A stretch of DNA of 64,000 bases from Cytophagaceae bacterium (GTDB lineage Bacteria; Bacteroidota; Bacteroidia; Cytophagales; Spirosomataceae), in the NCBI GenBank assembly GCA_016722655.1, contig JADKIR010000004.1, positions 2,914,001-2,978,000 on the forward strand, given 5' to 3'. Of the stretch, positions 1 through 8,462 are shown piece after piece. The notes under the pieces were generated by a model, which was given only the letters and a program-made list of their open reading frames with translations, was not told where the DNA came from and made no database searches. The first letter of the stretch is position 1, and each line of letters starts with the position of its first letter. A program made the position numbers and the translations under genes.

Positions 1-1
1 T

Positions 2-2116
2 AAAAGAGGATTGAATTTTTATAACTCTATGTTTGGGATTAAGTCCGTACTTTTTCACCAGGGCGAAAGCGACGCATATACATTTGTGCTTTCATCGACG
101 TATTCCAGTAATATCAATTACGTAATCAATAAAACCCGGTCGGATTTTCATCCCAACTTGCCCTGGATGATAGCTCAGGTATCATATATTGGAGGTACAG
201 CCTATTCTCCGGTCACTTCGGCCCAATCCTCTTTAGTAAATCAGTCAAACCAAATTTTTGGTGGACCCAATACAGATGGTATCAATAACAATACTCTCGA
301 AGATTCACGGGATGATATCGATTTGCATTTTACCAATCCCATTGGACTTGACCAACTGGCAGGCCTATGGGCTACTTATATTGTAAGTTCTAATTTTACC
401 AATAATGTTGTCCCTATAGTAGCAAATACCCCTCCTGTTGCCACAGCCACTATTTCGGGAAACAATGTCCTGATGTCTGTACCGTCAGGATATGCAAGCT
501 ATAAGTGGATCAGGACAGATGTATCAGGGAATAGTAATTTTGGAAATGCCTCAGAAGGTACAGGGAATACTTTATCAAAATCATCAGGGACTTACCGATG
601 CTGGGTATTGACTGCCAACGGAAATATGCAAATTTCAAATCCAGTGAACGCAACACAATCTTTGTTAATGATCGACAATGGGGCTACCTGTTCGGAGAAT
701 GTTTACCTTTCTGATCTGAATATGAAGACCTATACCAATGGCGTTGGACCTGTAGAAATAAATAAAACTAACGGGTCTGAATCTGATGGTGATGGCTCTA
801 CAATTATTCTTAAAGGTACTTCTTATTCAAAAGGTATTGGGGTTTCGGCTAATTCTGAAATAGAATATAGTCTTCCTGCGAATCAATATTATAAGTTTCA
901 GGCAAAAATTGGCATCAGTGATGATATTTCCAATACTTGTGATAATACCGGAGGAGTAATATTTAAGGTATATGGCGATGGAAATCTGATTTATACCAGC
1001 CCTACGATTTATAGAAATACAGATGTTCAGGATATAAATCTCAGTATTTTTAATTATTCGGTTTTAAAACTTAAAGTGGAGGAAGTAAATAATAATATTA
1101 TTTGTAATAAAGGAGTTTGGGCCGATGCCCGTTTACTTTGCTTTTTAGGTGACACTACCCTTCCATCTGATGTGACCAATCTTGTTGCATCAGATACCTT
1201 ATCCAAGTGTATTAGTTTTTCATGGACCCATGCCACCGACGATTTTGTTGTAAATGGATATTATGTTTTTTTGAATGGAATACCTTTAGATACCATTCCC
1301 GGAAATCAAAATACTTACACCGTAAAAGGACTTTCACCTGGTGATTTTGTAAATTTTGGAATTAAAGCATTTGATGCTGCAAATAACCAATCGCCCAATT
1401 TGGTAAATAAAATATTGAATACCGTCGAACCCAATGTGGTTTATGGAGGAGATGGCTACATATGTACTTCACGTAATTATTTGCCAACCATTAAAATCCC
1501 TGATGGAGGTACCTTTACCATTAGTACCACAACTCCACATACCATTAATTCATTGACCGGTGATTTTTTTTCAGCCATACCCGATCAGTTTTTTGGGACA
1601 TATTATTTTGGCACCGGTGTGCCGGGTTGTGAAGCAAATCTTTCTTTCACTTTAGGAACAACAACACCTCCGGCCTGCACGCCAGTGATAACAGCAGACA
1701 AAACACTCATTAATCAAGGTGCAGAAGTGAACTTTACTTCCACTTCCTGTACCACTGGTACACTAGTCTGGAGTTTTACTCCTTCTAACAATACTACCCA
1801 GAGTATTTCACCAACAGCCACAAATAATTATTACTCGGCTTGCCAGATTAGCTTTTGTTTAAATTACAGTAATACTGTCGAAGTGAAAGTGCTTCCTAAT
1901 TGTGGAAGTTCGGTCAATCTTACCAATCCGGCAGATAATTTGGGCAGCAGGATCAATTCACTTATATATAATTCTTCAAATAACATTATTGCTACCAATC
2001 AGATTACACCATCAAACAATATCCAATATAATGCCGCCAACACCATCTTACTTTCCCCGGGCTTTAAAATTGATCCGGGCGTCATTTTTTCCGCTAAAAT
2101 TCAGAACTGTCCCTGA
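2..2116 (+). CDS. Secreted SGNH/sialate O-acetylesterase-like protein with NPCBM, FN3 and C-terminal sorting-type domain (5' end missing)
   Basis: The frame is open to the left edge, so the N-terminus and the first catalytic block lie outside the window. The visible start carries FHQGESDA, the HQGESD block of the carbohydrate-esterase/sialic acid O-acetylesterase (SASA) family. A DDIDLHF stretch near visible residue 105 probably supplies the late His. Residues ~225-375 resemble an NPCBM carbohydrate-binding module (SYSKGIG, GVIFKVYGDG). Residues ~385-470 look like a fibronectin type III domain. The last ~70 residues (NPADNLGS... ILLSPGFKI) match the C-terminal domains common on exported Bacteroidota proteins, so T9SS export is likely. 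An internal TTG at 11 is not the real start. Inferred role: extracellular deacetylation of a glycan. Family assignment is good; the substrate is unknown. Confidence 0.75.
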   Translation, partial: KRGLNFYNSMFGIKSVLFHQGESDAYTFVLSSTYSSNINYVINKTRSDFHPNLPWMIAQVSYIGGTAYSPVTSAQSSLVNQSNQIFGGPNTDGINNNTLEDSRDDIDLHFTNPIGLDQLAGLWATYIVSSNFTNNVVPIVANTPPVATATISGNNVLMSVPSGYASYKWIRTDVSGNSNFGNASEGTGNTLSKSSGTYRCWVLTANGNMQISNPVNATQSLLMIDNGATCSENVYLSDLNMKTYTNGVGPVEINKTNGSESDGDGSTIILKGTSYSKGIGVSANSEIEYSLPANQYYKFQAKIGISDDISNTCDNTGGVIFKVYGDGNLIYTSPTIYRNTDVQDINLSIFNYSVLKLKVEEVNNNIICNKGVWADARLLCFLGDTTLPSDVTNLVASDTLSKCISFSWTHATDDFVVNGYYVFLNGIPLDTIPGNQNTYTVKGLSPGDFVNFGIKAFDAANNQSPNLVNKILNTVEPNVVYGGDGYICTSRNYLPTIKIPDGGTFTISTTTPHTINSLTGDFFSAIPDQFFGTYYFGTGVPGCEANLSFTLGTTTPPACTPVITADKTLINQGAEVNFTSTSCTTGTLVWSFTPSNNTTQSISPTATNNYYSACQISFCLNYSNTVEVKVLPNCGSSVNLTNPADNLGSRINSLIYNSSNNIIATNQITPSNNIQYNAANTILLSPGFKIDPGVIFSAKIQNCP

Positions 2117-2122
2117 TTTGTC

Positions 2123-2172
2123 TGCCAATATGACAATTTGTCATTAAAAAAAAGCCTTATTTGCCATTGGCA
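2123..2172 (+). promoter_or_regulatory. Repeated TGNCA elements upstream of dnaK, possible heat-shock control region
   Basis: TGCCA (2123), TGACA (2131) and TGTCA (2139) follow one another at an exact 8-bp step. The last two lie in a 7-1-7 palindrome, ATGACAA-T-TTGTCAT (2130-2144). A second small palindrome, TGCCA-T-TGGCA, is at 2162-2172. All lie within 110 bp upstream of the dnaK ATG. The pattern is seen directly; a link to heat-shock regulation is inferred from position only. Confidence 0.45.
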
Positions 2173-2230
2173 TATTGATTGTGAATAAGTGTTTATAATT
2201 ATTTTTAATTAAATACACTGACAGATAATC

Positions 2231-4135
2231 ATGGGAAAAATTATTGGAATTGATTTAGGGACTACTAACTCTTGCGTGGCTGTGATGGAAGGCAACGAGC
2301 CTGTAGTAATTGCCAATAGTGAGGGAGCTAGAACCACCCCTTCTATAGTGGCGTTTTTGGATAATGGGGAGAAGAAAGTAGGGGCACCGGCAAAAAGGCA
2401 GGCAATTACCAATCCTAAAAACACAATCGCTTCAATCAAGCGATTTATGGGAAAGAAATATTCAGAAGTAGGTAGTGAGTTAAAAACTATAGCTTATGAT
2501 ATAGAGAAAGGTGCCAACGATACTCCAAGGGTAAGAATTGGGGATCGTCAATATACTCCTCAGGAAATTTCGGCTTTTATTTTGCAAAAAATGAAATCAA
2601 CTGCCGAAGACTATTTGGGTCAAACTGTAACCGAAGCCGTTATCACCGTTCCTGCATATTTTAATGATGCGGAGCGTCAGGCTACCAAAGAGGCGGGTTT
2701 GATTGCTGGTTTGGATGTTAAACGTATCATCAACGAACCTACTGCTGCTGCTTTGGCTTATGGCCTCGACAAGCAGGGTAAAGACATGACTGTAGTAGTT
2801 TTTGACTTAGGTGGTGGTACTTTTGACGTTTCGATTTTGGATTTGGGTGATGGTGTGTTTGAAGTTAAATCTACCGACGGTGATACTCACCTGGGTGGTG
2901 ATGACTTTGACCAGGTAATTATCGAATGGTTGGCCGAAGAATTCAAAAAAGATGAAGGTGTAGATCTTCGTCATGATGCTATGGCCCTTCAAAGATTGAA
3001 AGAAGCTGCCGAAAGAGCAAAAATCGAGCTTTCAAGTTCAACTCAGGCAGAAATTAACTTACCTTATATATTCCCGGTTGATGGCGTGCCTAAACACCTC
3101 GTTAGGTCATTGACCCGTGCTAAGTTTGAGCAATTGGCCGATACTCTTTTGAAAAGAATGATGGAGCCTTGTAAGCGTGCCATGAAGAACTCCGGAATCT
3201 CCAACAGTCAGATAACCGAAGTGATTTTGGTGGGTGGATCAACACGTATTCCAAAAGTTCAGGAAGAAGTAGAAGCTTTCTTTGGCAAAAAACCTTCAAA
3301 AGGTGTTAACCCTGATGAAGCAGTAGCAGTAGGTGCAGCCATCCAAGGTGGAGTTTTGACTGGTGAAGTGAAAGATATCCTGTTGCTTGACGTAATTCCG
3401 CTTTCATTAGGTATTGAAACCTTAGGTGGTGTGTTTACCAAAATGATCGAGTCTAATACGACTATCCCTACCAACAAAGTGGAAGTTTTCTCAACCGCTG
3501 CCGACAATCAGCCATCTGTAGAGCTTCACGTATTGCAGGGAGAGAGACCAATGGCAACTCAAAACCGTACTTTGGGTCGTTTCCACCTCGATGGTATTCC
3601 ACCATCAATGAGAGGAGTGCCTCAAATCGAAGTAGCTTTCGACGTAGATGCCAATGGTATTCTAAACGTAACTGCCAAAGATAAAGGCACAGGAAAAGAA
3701 CAGAAAATCCGTATCGAAGCCTCAAGCGGTCTTTCAGATGCTGAGATTCAAAGGATGAAAGATGAAGCCAAAGCCAACGAAGAAGCTGATAAAAAAGAAA
3801 AAGAAACTGTCGAAAAAGTTAATGCGGCTGATTCGATGATTTTCCAAACTGAAAAACAGTTGAAAGAATACGGCGATAAACTAGCAGAAAACAATAAATC
3901 GGCGATTGAAGCTGCATTGACTGAGTTGAGAGCAGCTCATGGCACTCGCGATATTGCGGCTATTGATGCTTCTATGGAGAAAATCAACGCTGCATGGCAA
4001 GCGGCCAGTCAGGATATTTACAATGCTCAGCAAGCTGCTGGCGGTAGTCCTGAAGGTGCCCCTGGTGCTGAATCGCAAAATTCTGCTACTTCTGACGAAG
4101 GAGTAACCGATGTGAATTTTGAAGAAGTAAAATAA
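2231..4135 (+). CDS. dnaK: Molecular chaperone DnaK (Hsp70)
   Basis: Cytoplasmic ATP-dependent chaperone that works with DnaJ and GrpE to fold nascent and stress-damaged proteins. The 634-residue length is normal. The ATPase domain (1-~385) begins GKIIGIDLGTTNSC and contains VFDLGGGTFDVS and ILVGGSTRIPKVQ. The substrate-binding domain (~390-505) contains RTLGRFHLDGIPP. The helical lid follows, and the protein ends in a Gly/Ala-rich linker and acidic tail (VTDVNFEEVK). It stands alone: dnaJ and grpE are not adjacent. A strong terminator follows 24 bp after the stop, so it is probably monocistronic. The upstream region has repeated TGNCA elements that may mediate stress control. Confidence 0.99.
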   Translation: MGKIIGIDLGTTNSCVAVMEGNEPVVIANSEGARTTPSIVAFLDNGEKKVGAPAKRQAITNPKNTIASIKRFMGKKYSEVGSELKTIAYDIEKGANDTPRVRIGDRQYTPQEISAFILQKMKSTAEDYLGQTVTEAVITVPAYFNDAERQATKEAGLIAGLDVKRIINEPTAAALAYGLDKQGKDMTVVVFDLGGGTFDVSILDLGDGVFEVKSTDGDTHLGGDDFDQVIIEWLAEEFKKDEGVDLRHDAMALQRLKEAAERAKIELSSSTQAEINLPYIFPVDGVPKHLVRSLTRAKFEQLADTLLKRMMEPCKRAMKNSGISNSQITEVILVGGSTRIPKVQEEVEAFFGKKPSKGVNPDEAVAVGAAIQGGVLTGEVKDILLLDVIPLSLGIETLGGVFTKMIESNTTIPTNKVEVFSTAADNQPSVELHVLQGERPMATQNRTLGRFHLDGIPPSMRGVPQIEVAFDVDANGILNVTAKDKGTGKEQKIRIEASSGLSDAEIQRMKDEAKANEEADKKEKETVEKVNAADSMIFQTEKQLKEYGDKLAENNKSAIEAALTELRAAHGTRDIAAIDASMEKINAAWQAASQDIYNAQQAAGGSPEGAPGAESQNSATSDEGVTDVNFEEVK

Positions 4136-4158
4136 TTCCTTTTAGATAAAGGATATGG

Positions 4159-4190
4159 ATGCCCGGGCGAAAGTCCGGGCATTTTTTTTG
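4159..4190 (+). terminator. Rho-independent terminator of dnaK
   Basis: A 10-bp GC-rich stem (arms 4159-4168 and 4173-4182, one G-T wobble) closes a GAAA tetraloop and is followed by eight T residues. It lies 24 bp after the dnaK stop. Confidence 0.93.
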
Positions 4191-4242
4191 CAACCGTTTT
4201 TCGTTTTTTTTCGTACTTAATCAAAAAAAACATAATTTAAAT

Positions 4243-4668
4243 ATGAAGCAAATCCTGATTATTCTTTTCTTATTTTCTCTTGTTTCCTGCTCTACGTCAG
4301 ACGATTCCTCTGTTTTGGCAGATACTGCTAATATTACCGGACAAAAATGGAAACTAACGGAATACACCGATAAGAAAGGAAGAAACAAGACATCTGTTTT
4401 TAGCTCTTATTACTTTGTATTTGCCAATGATGGAGTTGCAGAGGTTCACCGAGCCGATAATTCGATTTTTTTGAAGGGTACTTACAAAATTTTCATGGAT
4501 AGCGGAAGAGAAAAATTCGAAATCAATTTGCCTATCAACGATGATGACGGGCTTTCGGAACTCAATGAAGACTGGAAAACAGTGAGCAGGACCTCCGAAA
4601 AAATTGAACTTCAAAACGAAAGTGGAGGCGGAGGCGGTACCGATTTTGTAAAATTTGAAAAACTGTAA
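4243..4668 (+). CDS. Small lipoprotein, lipocalin-like hypothetical protein
   Basis: A protein of 141 residues when started at ATG 4243. A longer frame from 4159 would begin inside the dnaK terminator, so I rejected it. The N-terminus MKQILIILFLFSLVSC is a lipoprotein signal with the modified Cys at residue 16, followed by a Ser/Asp-rich linker. The remainder (GQKWKLTEY, YYFVFANDGVAEVH, LKGTYKIF) alternates hydrophobic strands like the lipocalin-like beta-barrel lipoproteins common in Bacteroidota. A GGGGG run lies near the C-terminus. Likely attached to the outer membrane or the inner membrane's periplasmic side. Function unknown. It ends before a terminator shared with the convergent fic gene. 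Confidence 0.7.
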   Translation: MKQILIILFLFSLVSCSTSDDSSVLADTANITGQKWKLTEYTDKKGRNKTSVFSSYYFVFANDGVAEVHRADNSIFLKGTYKIFMDSGREKFEINLPINDDDGLSELNEDWKTVSRTSEKIELQNESGGGGGTDFVKFEKL

Positions 4669-4705
4669 AAGATGGTTTTTATATAAGATGTATGGGTTTA
4701 ACAAC

Positions 4706-4740
4706 AAAAGCACCTCAGTTTTTAGAGGTGCTTTTTTTTA
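4706..4740. terminator. Bidirectional terminator between the lipoprotein gene and fic
   Basis: An 11-bp perfect stem (4706-4716 / 4725-4735, loop 4717-4724) has an A-run on the left and a T-run on the right. It can therefore serve both convergent genes. The fic stop codon lies inside it. Confidence 0.88.
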
Positions 4741-5671
4741 TTTGATAATTAAGAATCTCTTCCTTGGTCGTAACCCAATTGCGGCCCTCTTTATGGGCGT
4801 TTATTTTACCGGTTCTGGCCAGAAGACTTACATATTCCATCCCATATTCTATTTCTGGCTCAGTTACCAAACTTGAAATTGGTTGGTAATTGAAGTATTC
4901 ACCCGGAATAATATTTATGTAAATATTAAGTGAGCGTTCGACAGCCTGAATAACCAATAAGTTAAGAGCCTTATAGTCACCATTATTTGCGGCATTTAAA
5001 GCATTAAAATATTTTTTCCGGTCATTTTTTAAAATTATTGCAGGAGGAAAACCATATTTCTGAAGCAATAAATTCATTGCTAGTCGGGCAGTTCTACCAT
5101 TTCCATCAAAAAAAGGATGAATCCAAACCAACTGATGATGAAAAACTGTGGCAAGACTTATTGGATCCAGATTTTGAGGGTTAGAATTAATGTATTCAAT
5201 CAATTCATCAAGTAATTCGGAAACAAGCTGTGGGTTCGGTGGAGTGAAATTGGCACCAACAATTCTAATTGTCCCGGTTCTGATTCTTCCCGCCCAATCA
5301 TCCTGTATGTTTTTCAGAACTAATGAATGAAGGTTAAGTAAATCAATGCCTCTAAACTCGAATTCAGGTTTTACAATTGATTCCACATATCCAATTGCTT
5401 TGTGGTGGTTGATGATTTCAAAATGCTCTCGCATGGTTTTTCCACCAATTGTAATCCCATCTTCAAGTACTACACGGGTTTCTGCAAGAGTTAAAGTGTT
5501 GCCTTCCAGGCCATTTGAATTATAGGTCCATTCCAAAGCAAGATCTTCTCTCAGTCTGTCAATGGCCATTTGAGGCAATGGTCGTGCCGCATCCACCTTA
5601 GTTTTTTTGTCTAAAACCCTACTTAAATATTCACTATTTGAATTTAAGAAACCTGTATTAACATCTTTCAT
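4715..5671 (-). CDS. Fic family protein (class II AMP-transferase) with C-terminal HTH
   Basis: Fic enzymes transfer AMP (or another nucleotide part) to a protein hydroxyl. The catalytic loop HPFFDGNGRTAR is complete at residues 185-196. An N-terminal inhibitory motif of the [S/T]xxxE[G/N] type, SNGLEG, is at 52-57, which makes this a class II (intramolecularly inhibited) Fic. A flap region (RTGTIRIVGANF) precedes the core. Residues ~276-310 (LLARTGKINAHKEGRNWVTT) look like an excisionase/MerR-type winged helix-turn-helix, comparable in place to the C-terminal wHTH of SoFic-type proteins. No antitoxin-like small gene is adjacent. The promoter carries four copies of an 8-bp element, so DNA binding and autoregulation are plausible inferences. 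The target protein is unknown. Confidence 0.93.
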   Translation of the reverse strand: MKDVNTGFLNSNSEYLSRVLDKKTKVDAARPLPQMAIDRLREDLALEWTYNSNGLEGNTLTLAETRVVLEDGITIGGKTMREHFEIINHHKAIGYVESIVKPEFEFRGIDLLNLHSLVLKNIQDDWAGRIRTGTIRIVGANFTPPNPQLVSELLDELIEYINSNPQNLDPISLATVFHHQLVWIHPFFDGNGRTARLAMNLLLQKYGFPPAIILKNDRKKYFNALNAANNGDYKALNLLVIQAVERSLNIYINIIPGEYFNYQPISSLVTEPEIEYGMEYVSLLARTGKINAHKEGRNWVTTKEEILNYQIKKSTSKN

Positions 5672-5685
5672 TTTAAATCATCATA

Positions 5686-5763
5686 TATCGGATACAAATA
5701 TATTTCTTTTATCCGATAATATTTTAAATGTATCGGATATTTTTAAAATTAGATCATCCGATA
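5686..5763 (-). promoter_or_regulatory. Fic promoter with four TATCGGAT operator-like half-sites
   Basis: TATCGGAT occurs at 5686-5693 and 5731-5738, and its reverse complement ATCCGATA at 5711-5718 and 5756-5763. The four form two equal inverted repeats, each 33 bp long with a 17-nt spacer and offset by exactly 45 bp. A perfect minus-strand -7 element (TATATTTG, 5702 down to 5695) sits between the first two sites. Site 1 should cover the transcription start and the others surround the core promoter, 15-92 bp upstream of the fic ATG. This layout suggests repression, possibly by Fic itself. Confidence 0.7.
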
Positions 5764-5775
5764 TTTATTTTATAA

Positions 5776-5807
5776 AAAAGAAGCACCCAAGATTGAATGC
5801 TTCTTTT
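5776..5807 (-). terminator. Terminator downstream of folE
   Basis: A perfect 10-bp stem AAAAGAAGCA / TGCTTCTTTT (5776-5785 / 5798-5807) with a 12-nt loop lies 43 bp past the folE stop. A T-rich tract follows on the minus strand. Confidence 0.8.
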
Positions 5808-5849
5808 ATTATTAAATTATAAATAATTGATTTTTAAATAAATAGAAAT

Positions 5850-6545
5850 TTAGCTTTTTAGTTTTACAAGCGATAAGAATTCTTCTCTTTTTAAAACATT
5901 ATTAAAAGCTCCTTCAAAAAATGAAGTCACAGTAGAGCTACTTTGGTCGGCAATCCCTCTTGATGACACACAAAAATGGTCGGCATCAACCACCACGGCT
6001 ACGTCATTGGTATGTAAAGCAGTCTTCAGGGCATTTCCAATTTGCATGGTCATTCTTTCCTGTACTTGCGGGCGGCGGGCATAATAATTAACGATTCTGT
6101 GCAATTTTGAAAGCCCTATCACCCGACCTGAAGAAATATATCCTATATGAACTTTCCCAACGATTGGTACAAAATGATGTTCACAATTGGAATAAAAACT
6201 AATATCTCTTTCGACCAAAATCTCACCATATTTATAGTGATTGTCAAATAAAGTAATAGAAGGTTCATTTTCAGGTTTCAGGCCTGAAAAAAGCTCTTTT
6301 ACGTACATTTTGGCTACTCTGCCTGGGGTACCTTTTAGACTTTCATCTTCAAGGTCAAGTCCCAGTGTATGCATAATTTCCGAAAAATGTGCTGCAATGA
6401 CTTTGATTTTTTCTTCGTCATCCATCTCAAAAGCATCAGGCCTCAGAGGGGTGGCTATATTACTCATGATGTGGTCATCGCCATGATGATCCTCTTGGGT
6501 CAGATTTTTAAGCTGGGTATTCGACATAATTTCTTTCGGTTTCAA
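5850..6545 (-). CDS. folE: GTP cyclohydrolase I
   Basis: Converts GTP to 7,8-dihydroneopterin triphosphate, the entry step to folate, tetrahydrobiopterin and (through QueD) queuosine. The zinc site is visible as CEHHF, with the later Cys in HFCVSSRG. Also present are TPGRVAKM, GYISSGRVIGLSKL, the RPQVQERMT block and DQSSSTVTS. At 231 residues it is normal for the type I enzyme with a short variable N-terminus. The ATG at 6545 overlaps the upstream queD by 38 bp; an alternative ATG at 6527 would overlap by 20 bp. Either way the two are translationally linked in one operon. FolE followed by QueD supports supply of preQ0 or a pterin cofactor. Confidence 0.97.
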   Translation of the reverse strand: MKPKEIMSNTQLKNLTQEDHHGDDHIMSNIATPLRPDAFEMDDEEKIKVIAAHFSEIMHTLGLDLEDESLKGTPGRVAKMYVKELFSGLKPENEPSITLFDNHYKYGEILVERDISFYSNCEHHFVPIVGKVHIGYISSGRVIGLSKLHRIVNYYARRPQVQERMTMQIGNALKTALHTNDVAVVVDADHFCVSSRGIADQSSSTVTSFFEGAFNNVLKREEFLSLVKLKS

Positions 6546-6918
6546 ATAGTCTTACTCTGATATCAAATTTTTGGTCAATTTTTTCACGTAGAATTTCATA
6601 GATCACTACGCAGATATTCTCGGCGGTAGGAATGAGTTCTTTAAAAACAGGAATGTCAAGATTGAGATTTTTATGGTCAAAAAGTTCCACAATTTCAGCT
6701 TTAAGAAGCTCGCTTAAAACTTTAAGATCAAACACATAGCCTGTTTTTGGGTTAATCTCGCCAGTGAGTTTAACTTCCATTTCATAATTATGCCCGTGAT
6801 AGTTGGCATAACTACACTTGCCAAATACTTCCAGGTTTTTTTCATCACTCCACTCAGGATTATAAATCTTATGGGCGGCGTTGAAATGTTCTCTACGAAA
6901 AACTGATACTCTTTTCAA
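6508..6918 (-). CDS. queD: 6-pyruvoyl-tetrahydropterin synthase / 6-carboxytetrahydropterin synthase (QueD family)
   Basis: Acts on dihydroneopterin triphosphate made by FolE, giving 6-carboxytetrahydropterin (queuosine route) or 6-pyruvoyl-tetrahydropterin. The zinc-binding His residues are in FNAAH and HGHNY. The catalytic Cys is in GKCSYANYHGHNY, and a TAENICVVIYE block and the terminal LFETERNYVEY are conserved. At 136 residues it is the usual subunit length. It is the first gene of a queD-folE pair whose reading frames overlap. QueC, QueE and QueF are not in the window, so which of the two products is made is an inference; the bacterial default is QueD. Confidence 0.9.
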   Translation of the reverse strand: MKRVSVFRREHFNAAHKIYNPEWSDEKNLEVFGKCSYANYHGHNYEMEVKLTGEINPKTGYVFDLKVLSELLKAEIVELFDHKNLNLDIPVFKELIPTAENICVVIYEILREKIDQKFDIRVRLFETERNYVEYPA

Positions 6919-7071
6919 ATTAAGTTTTTTTAGTCTTGTACAAAGTTTGTGTACTACACAATCAAAAAACGTACAGGTTGGTTACGAAAATAGTAACATA
7001 TATAAATGTAATATTGTTCAGAAAAAAATAATTATTACATTAGTAAAATAATTTAAAAACAAACCTTTCAT

Positions 7072-8412
7072 ATGAATCGCAGAGATTTTATCAATGTCGG
7101 TCTGGCATCTTCTTCCATTCCATTAATAAATTTTAATGCCAATGCTGCTACCAAAAAAGTAAAACTGGCCTTTATTGGAGTGGGTCTCAGAGGCAGAAGT
7201 CATGTAGAGCAGGTTTTGTATCGTGATGATGTGGAGGTGACCGCCATTTGCGATATTGATGCCGATGCGATCAAACGTACCCTTGCCATGACTCAAAAGG
7301 CAGGAAGAAAAGATCCGGCAACCTACGGCAAGTCTGATACTGATTTTATCAATATGCTAAAACGGGAAGATATTGACGGCGTGGTGATTTCTACTCCATG
7401 GGAATGGCACGTACCCATGAGTGTGGAATCAATGAAAGCAGGGAAATATACTGCAGTGGAGGTTTCTGCCACGGTTACACTTCAGGAATCATGGGATTTG
7501 GTTGATACATTTGAAAAAACCGGCTCTCACTGTATGATTCTAGAAAACGTTTGTTATCGTCGCGATGTGATGGCCGTTTTGAATATGATAAGGAAAAATA
7601 TGTTTGGCGAGATGTTGTATGCACATTGCGGATACCAGCATGATTTGCGTGAGGTAAAATTTAACGATGGAAAGAAATTTTATGGTGGTGGGGTAGAGTT
7701 TGGTGAAAAGGCTATTTCCGAAGCCAAATGGCGTACCCAACATTCTGTAGATAGAAATGGGGATGTTTATCCTACACATGGTCTTGGTCCTGTTGCACAT
7801 TGGATGGATATAAATCGTGGAAATAAATTTAATTATCTAACTTCGACGGCGACCAAGGCCCGCGGGTTGCATAAACATATTGTAGATCAGGCAGGAAAAG
7901 ATCACCCCAATGCAAGTGTGAAATTTAAACTGGGTGATGTGGTTACGACTACTATTCAGTGTGAAAATGGAGAAAATATTGTCATAATACATGATACAAA
8001 TAGTCCTAGACCCTATTCATTGGGATTCAGGGCTCAGGGAACAGAAGGTATTTGGATGGATGACAATGATTCTATATATCTTCAAAATGTTAGCCCAAAA
8101 GCCCATGTGTGGGAGCCATTTTCAAAATATCAGGACGAACAAGACCATCCACTTTGGAAAAAACACGCTTCTTCGGCCGAGAAAGCCGGCCATGGGGGCA
8201 TCGATTTCTTTGTAATCAGGGCATTTATTGAAGCTATAAAAAATAAAGTAGCTCCACCGATTGACGTATATGACGCCGCCGCCTGGAGTGCGATTAGTCC
8301 TCTTTCAGAATTATCTATAGCCAGAGGGAGTTCGCCTGTGGAGATTCCTGATTTTACCCGTGGAAAATGGAAAACCAATAAAAGGATTTTTGGTTTGAAT
8401 GATGACTATTAA
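7072..8412 (+). CDS. GH109-type Gfo/Idh/MocA family protein (alpha-N-acetylgalactosaminidase-like)
   Basis: Gfo/Idh/MocA fold with an N-terminal export signal (MNRRDFINVGLASSSIPLI). The NAD-binding Rossmann start is KLAFIGVGLRGRSHVEQ, and AICDIDADA ends the second strand. YPTHGLGPVAHWMDINRG and HDTNSPRPYSLGFRAQG are blocks I recognise from GH109 enzymes, which use NAD in an oxidation-elimination mechanism to release terminal alpha-GalNAc. At 446 residues the length is typical. Export with a cofactor is usual for GH109 and suggests folding before transport. It is monocistronic or heads a short run with the SDR 50 bp downstream. Substrate specificity cannot be proved from sequence alone. Confidence 0.87.
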   Translation: MNRRDFINVGLASSSIPLINFNANAATKKVKLAFIGVGLRGRSHVEQVLYRDDVEVTAICDIDADAIKRTLAMTQKAGRKDPATYGKSDTDFINMLKREDIDGVVISTPWEWHVPMSVESMKAGKYTAVEVSATVTLQESWDLVDTFEKTGSHCMILENVCYRRDVMAVLNMIRKNMFGEMLYAHCGYQHDLREVKFNDGKKFYGGGVEFGEKAISEAKWRTQHSVDRNGDVYPTHGLGPVAHWMDINRGNKFNYLTSTATKARGLHKHIVDQAGKDHPNASVKFKLGDVVTTTIQCENGENIVIIHDTNSPRPYSLGFRAQGTEGIWMDDNDSIYLQNVSPKAHVWEPFSKYQDEQDHPLWKKHASSAEKAGHGGIDFFVIRAFIEAIKNKVAPPIDVYDAAAWSAISPLSELSIARGSSPVEIPDFTRGKWKTNKRIFGLNDDY

Positions 8413-8462
8413 GGAAATTAATTTTCTGATTCTGTTGTTTTGAAATAAAACTAAGGAAAATT

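Noticed and set aside
4159..4242. N-terminal extension of the lipoprotein gene
   Set aside because: It would be translated from the dnaK terminator and destroys the lipoprotein signal that begins at 4243.
5607..5822. A 71-residue plus-strand frame upstream of fic (possible antitoxin)
   Set aside because: It crosses the fic start, the operator repeats and the folE terminator hairpin. Its composition reflects those elements, and it does not resemble FicA-type antitoxins.
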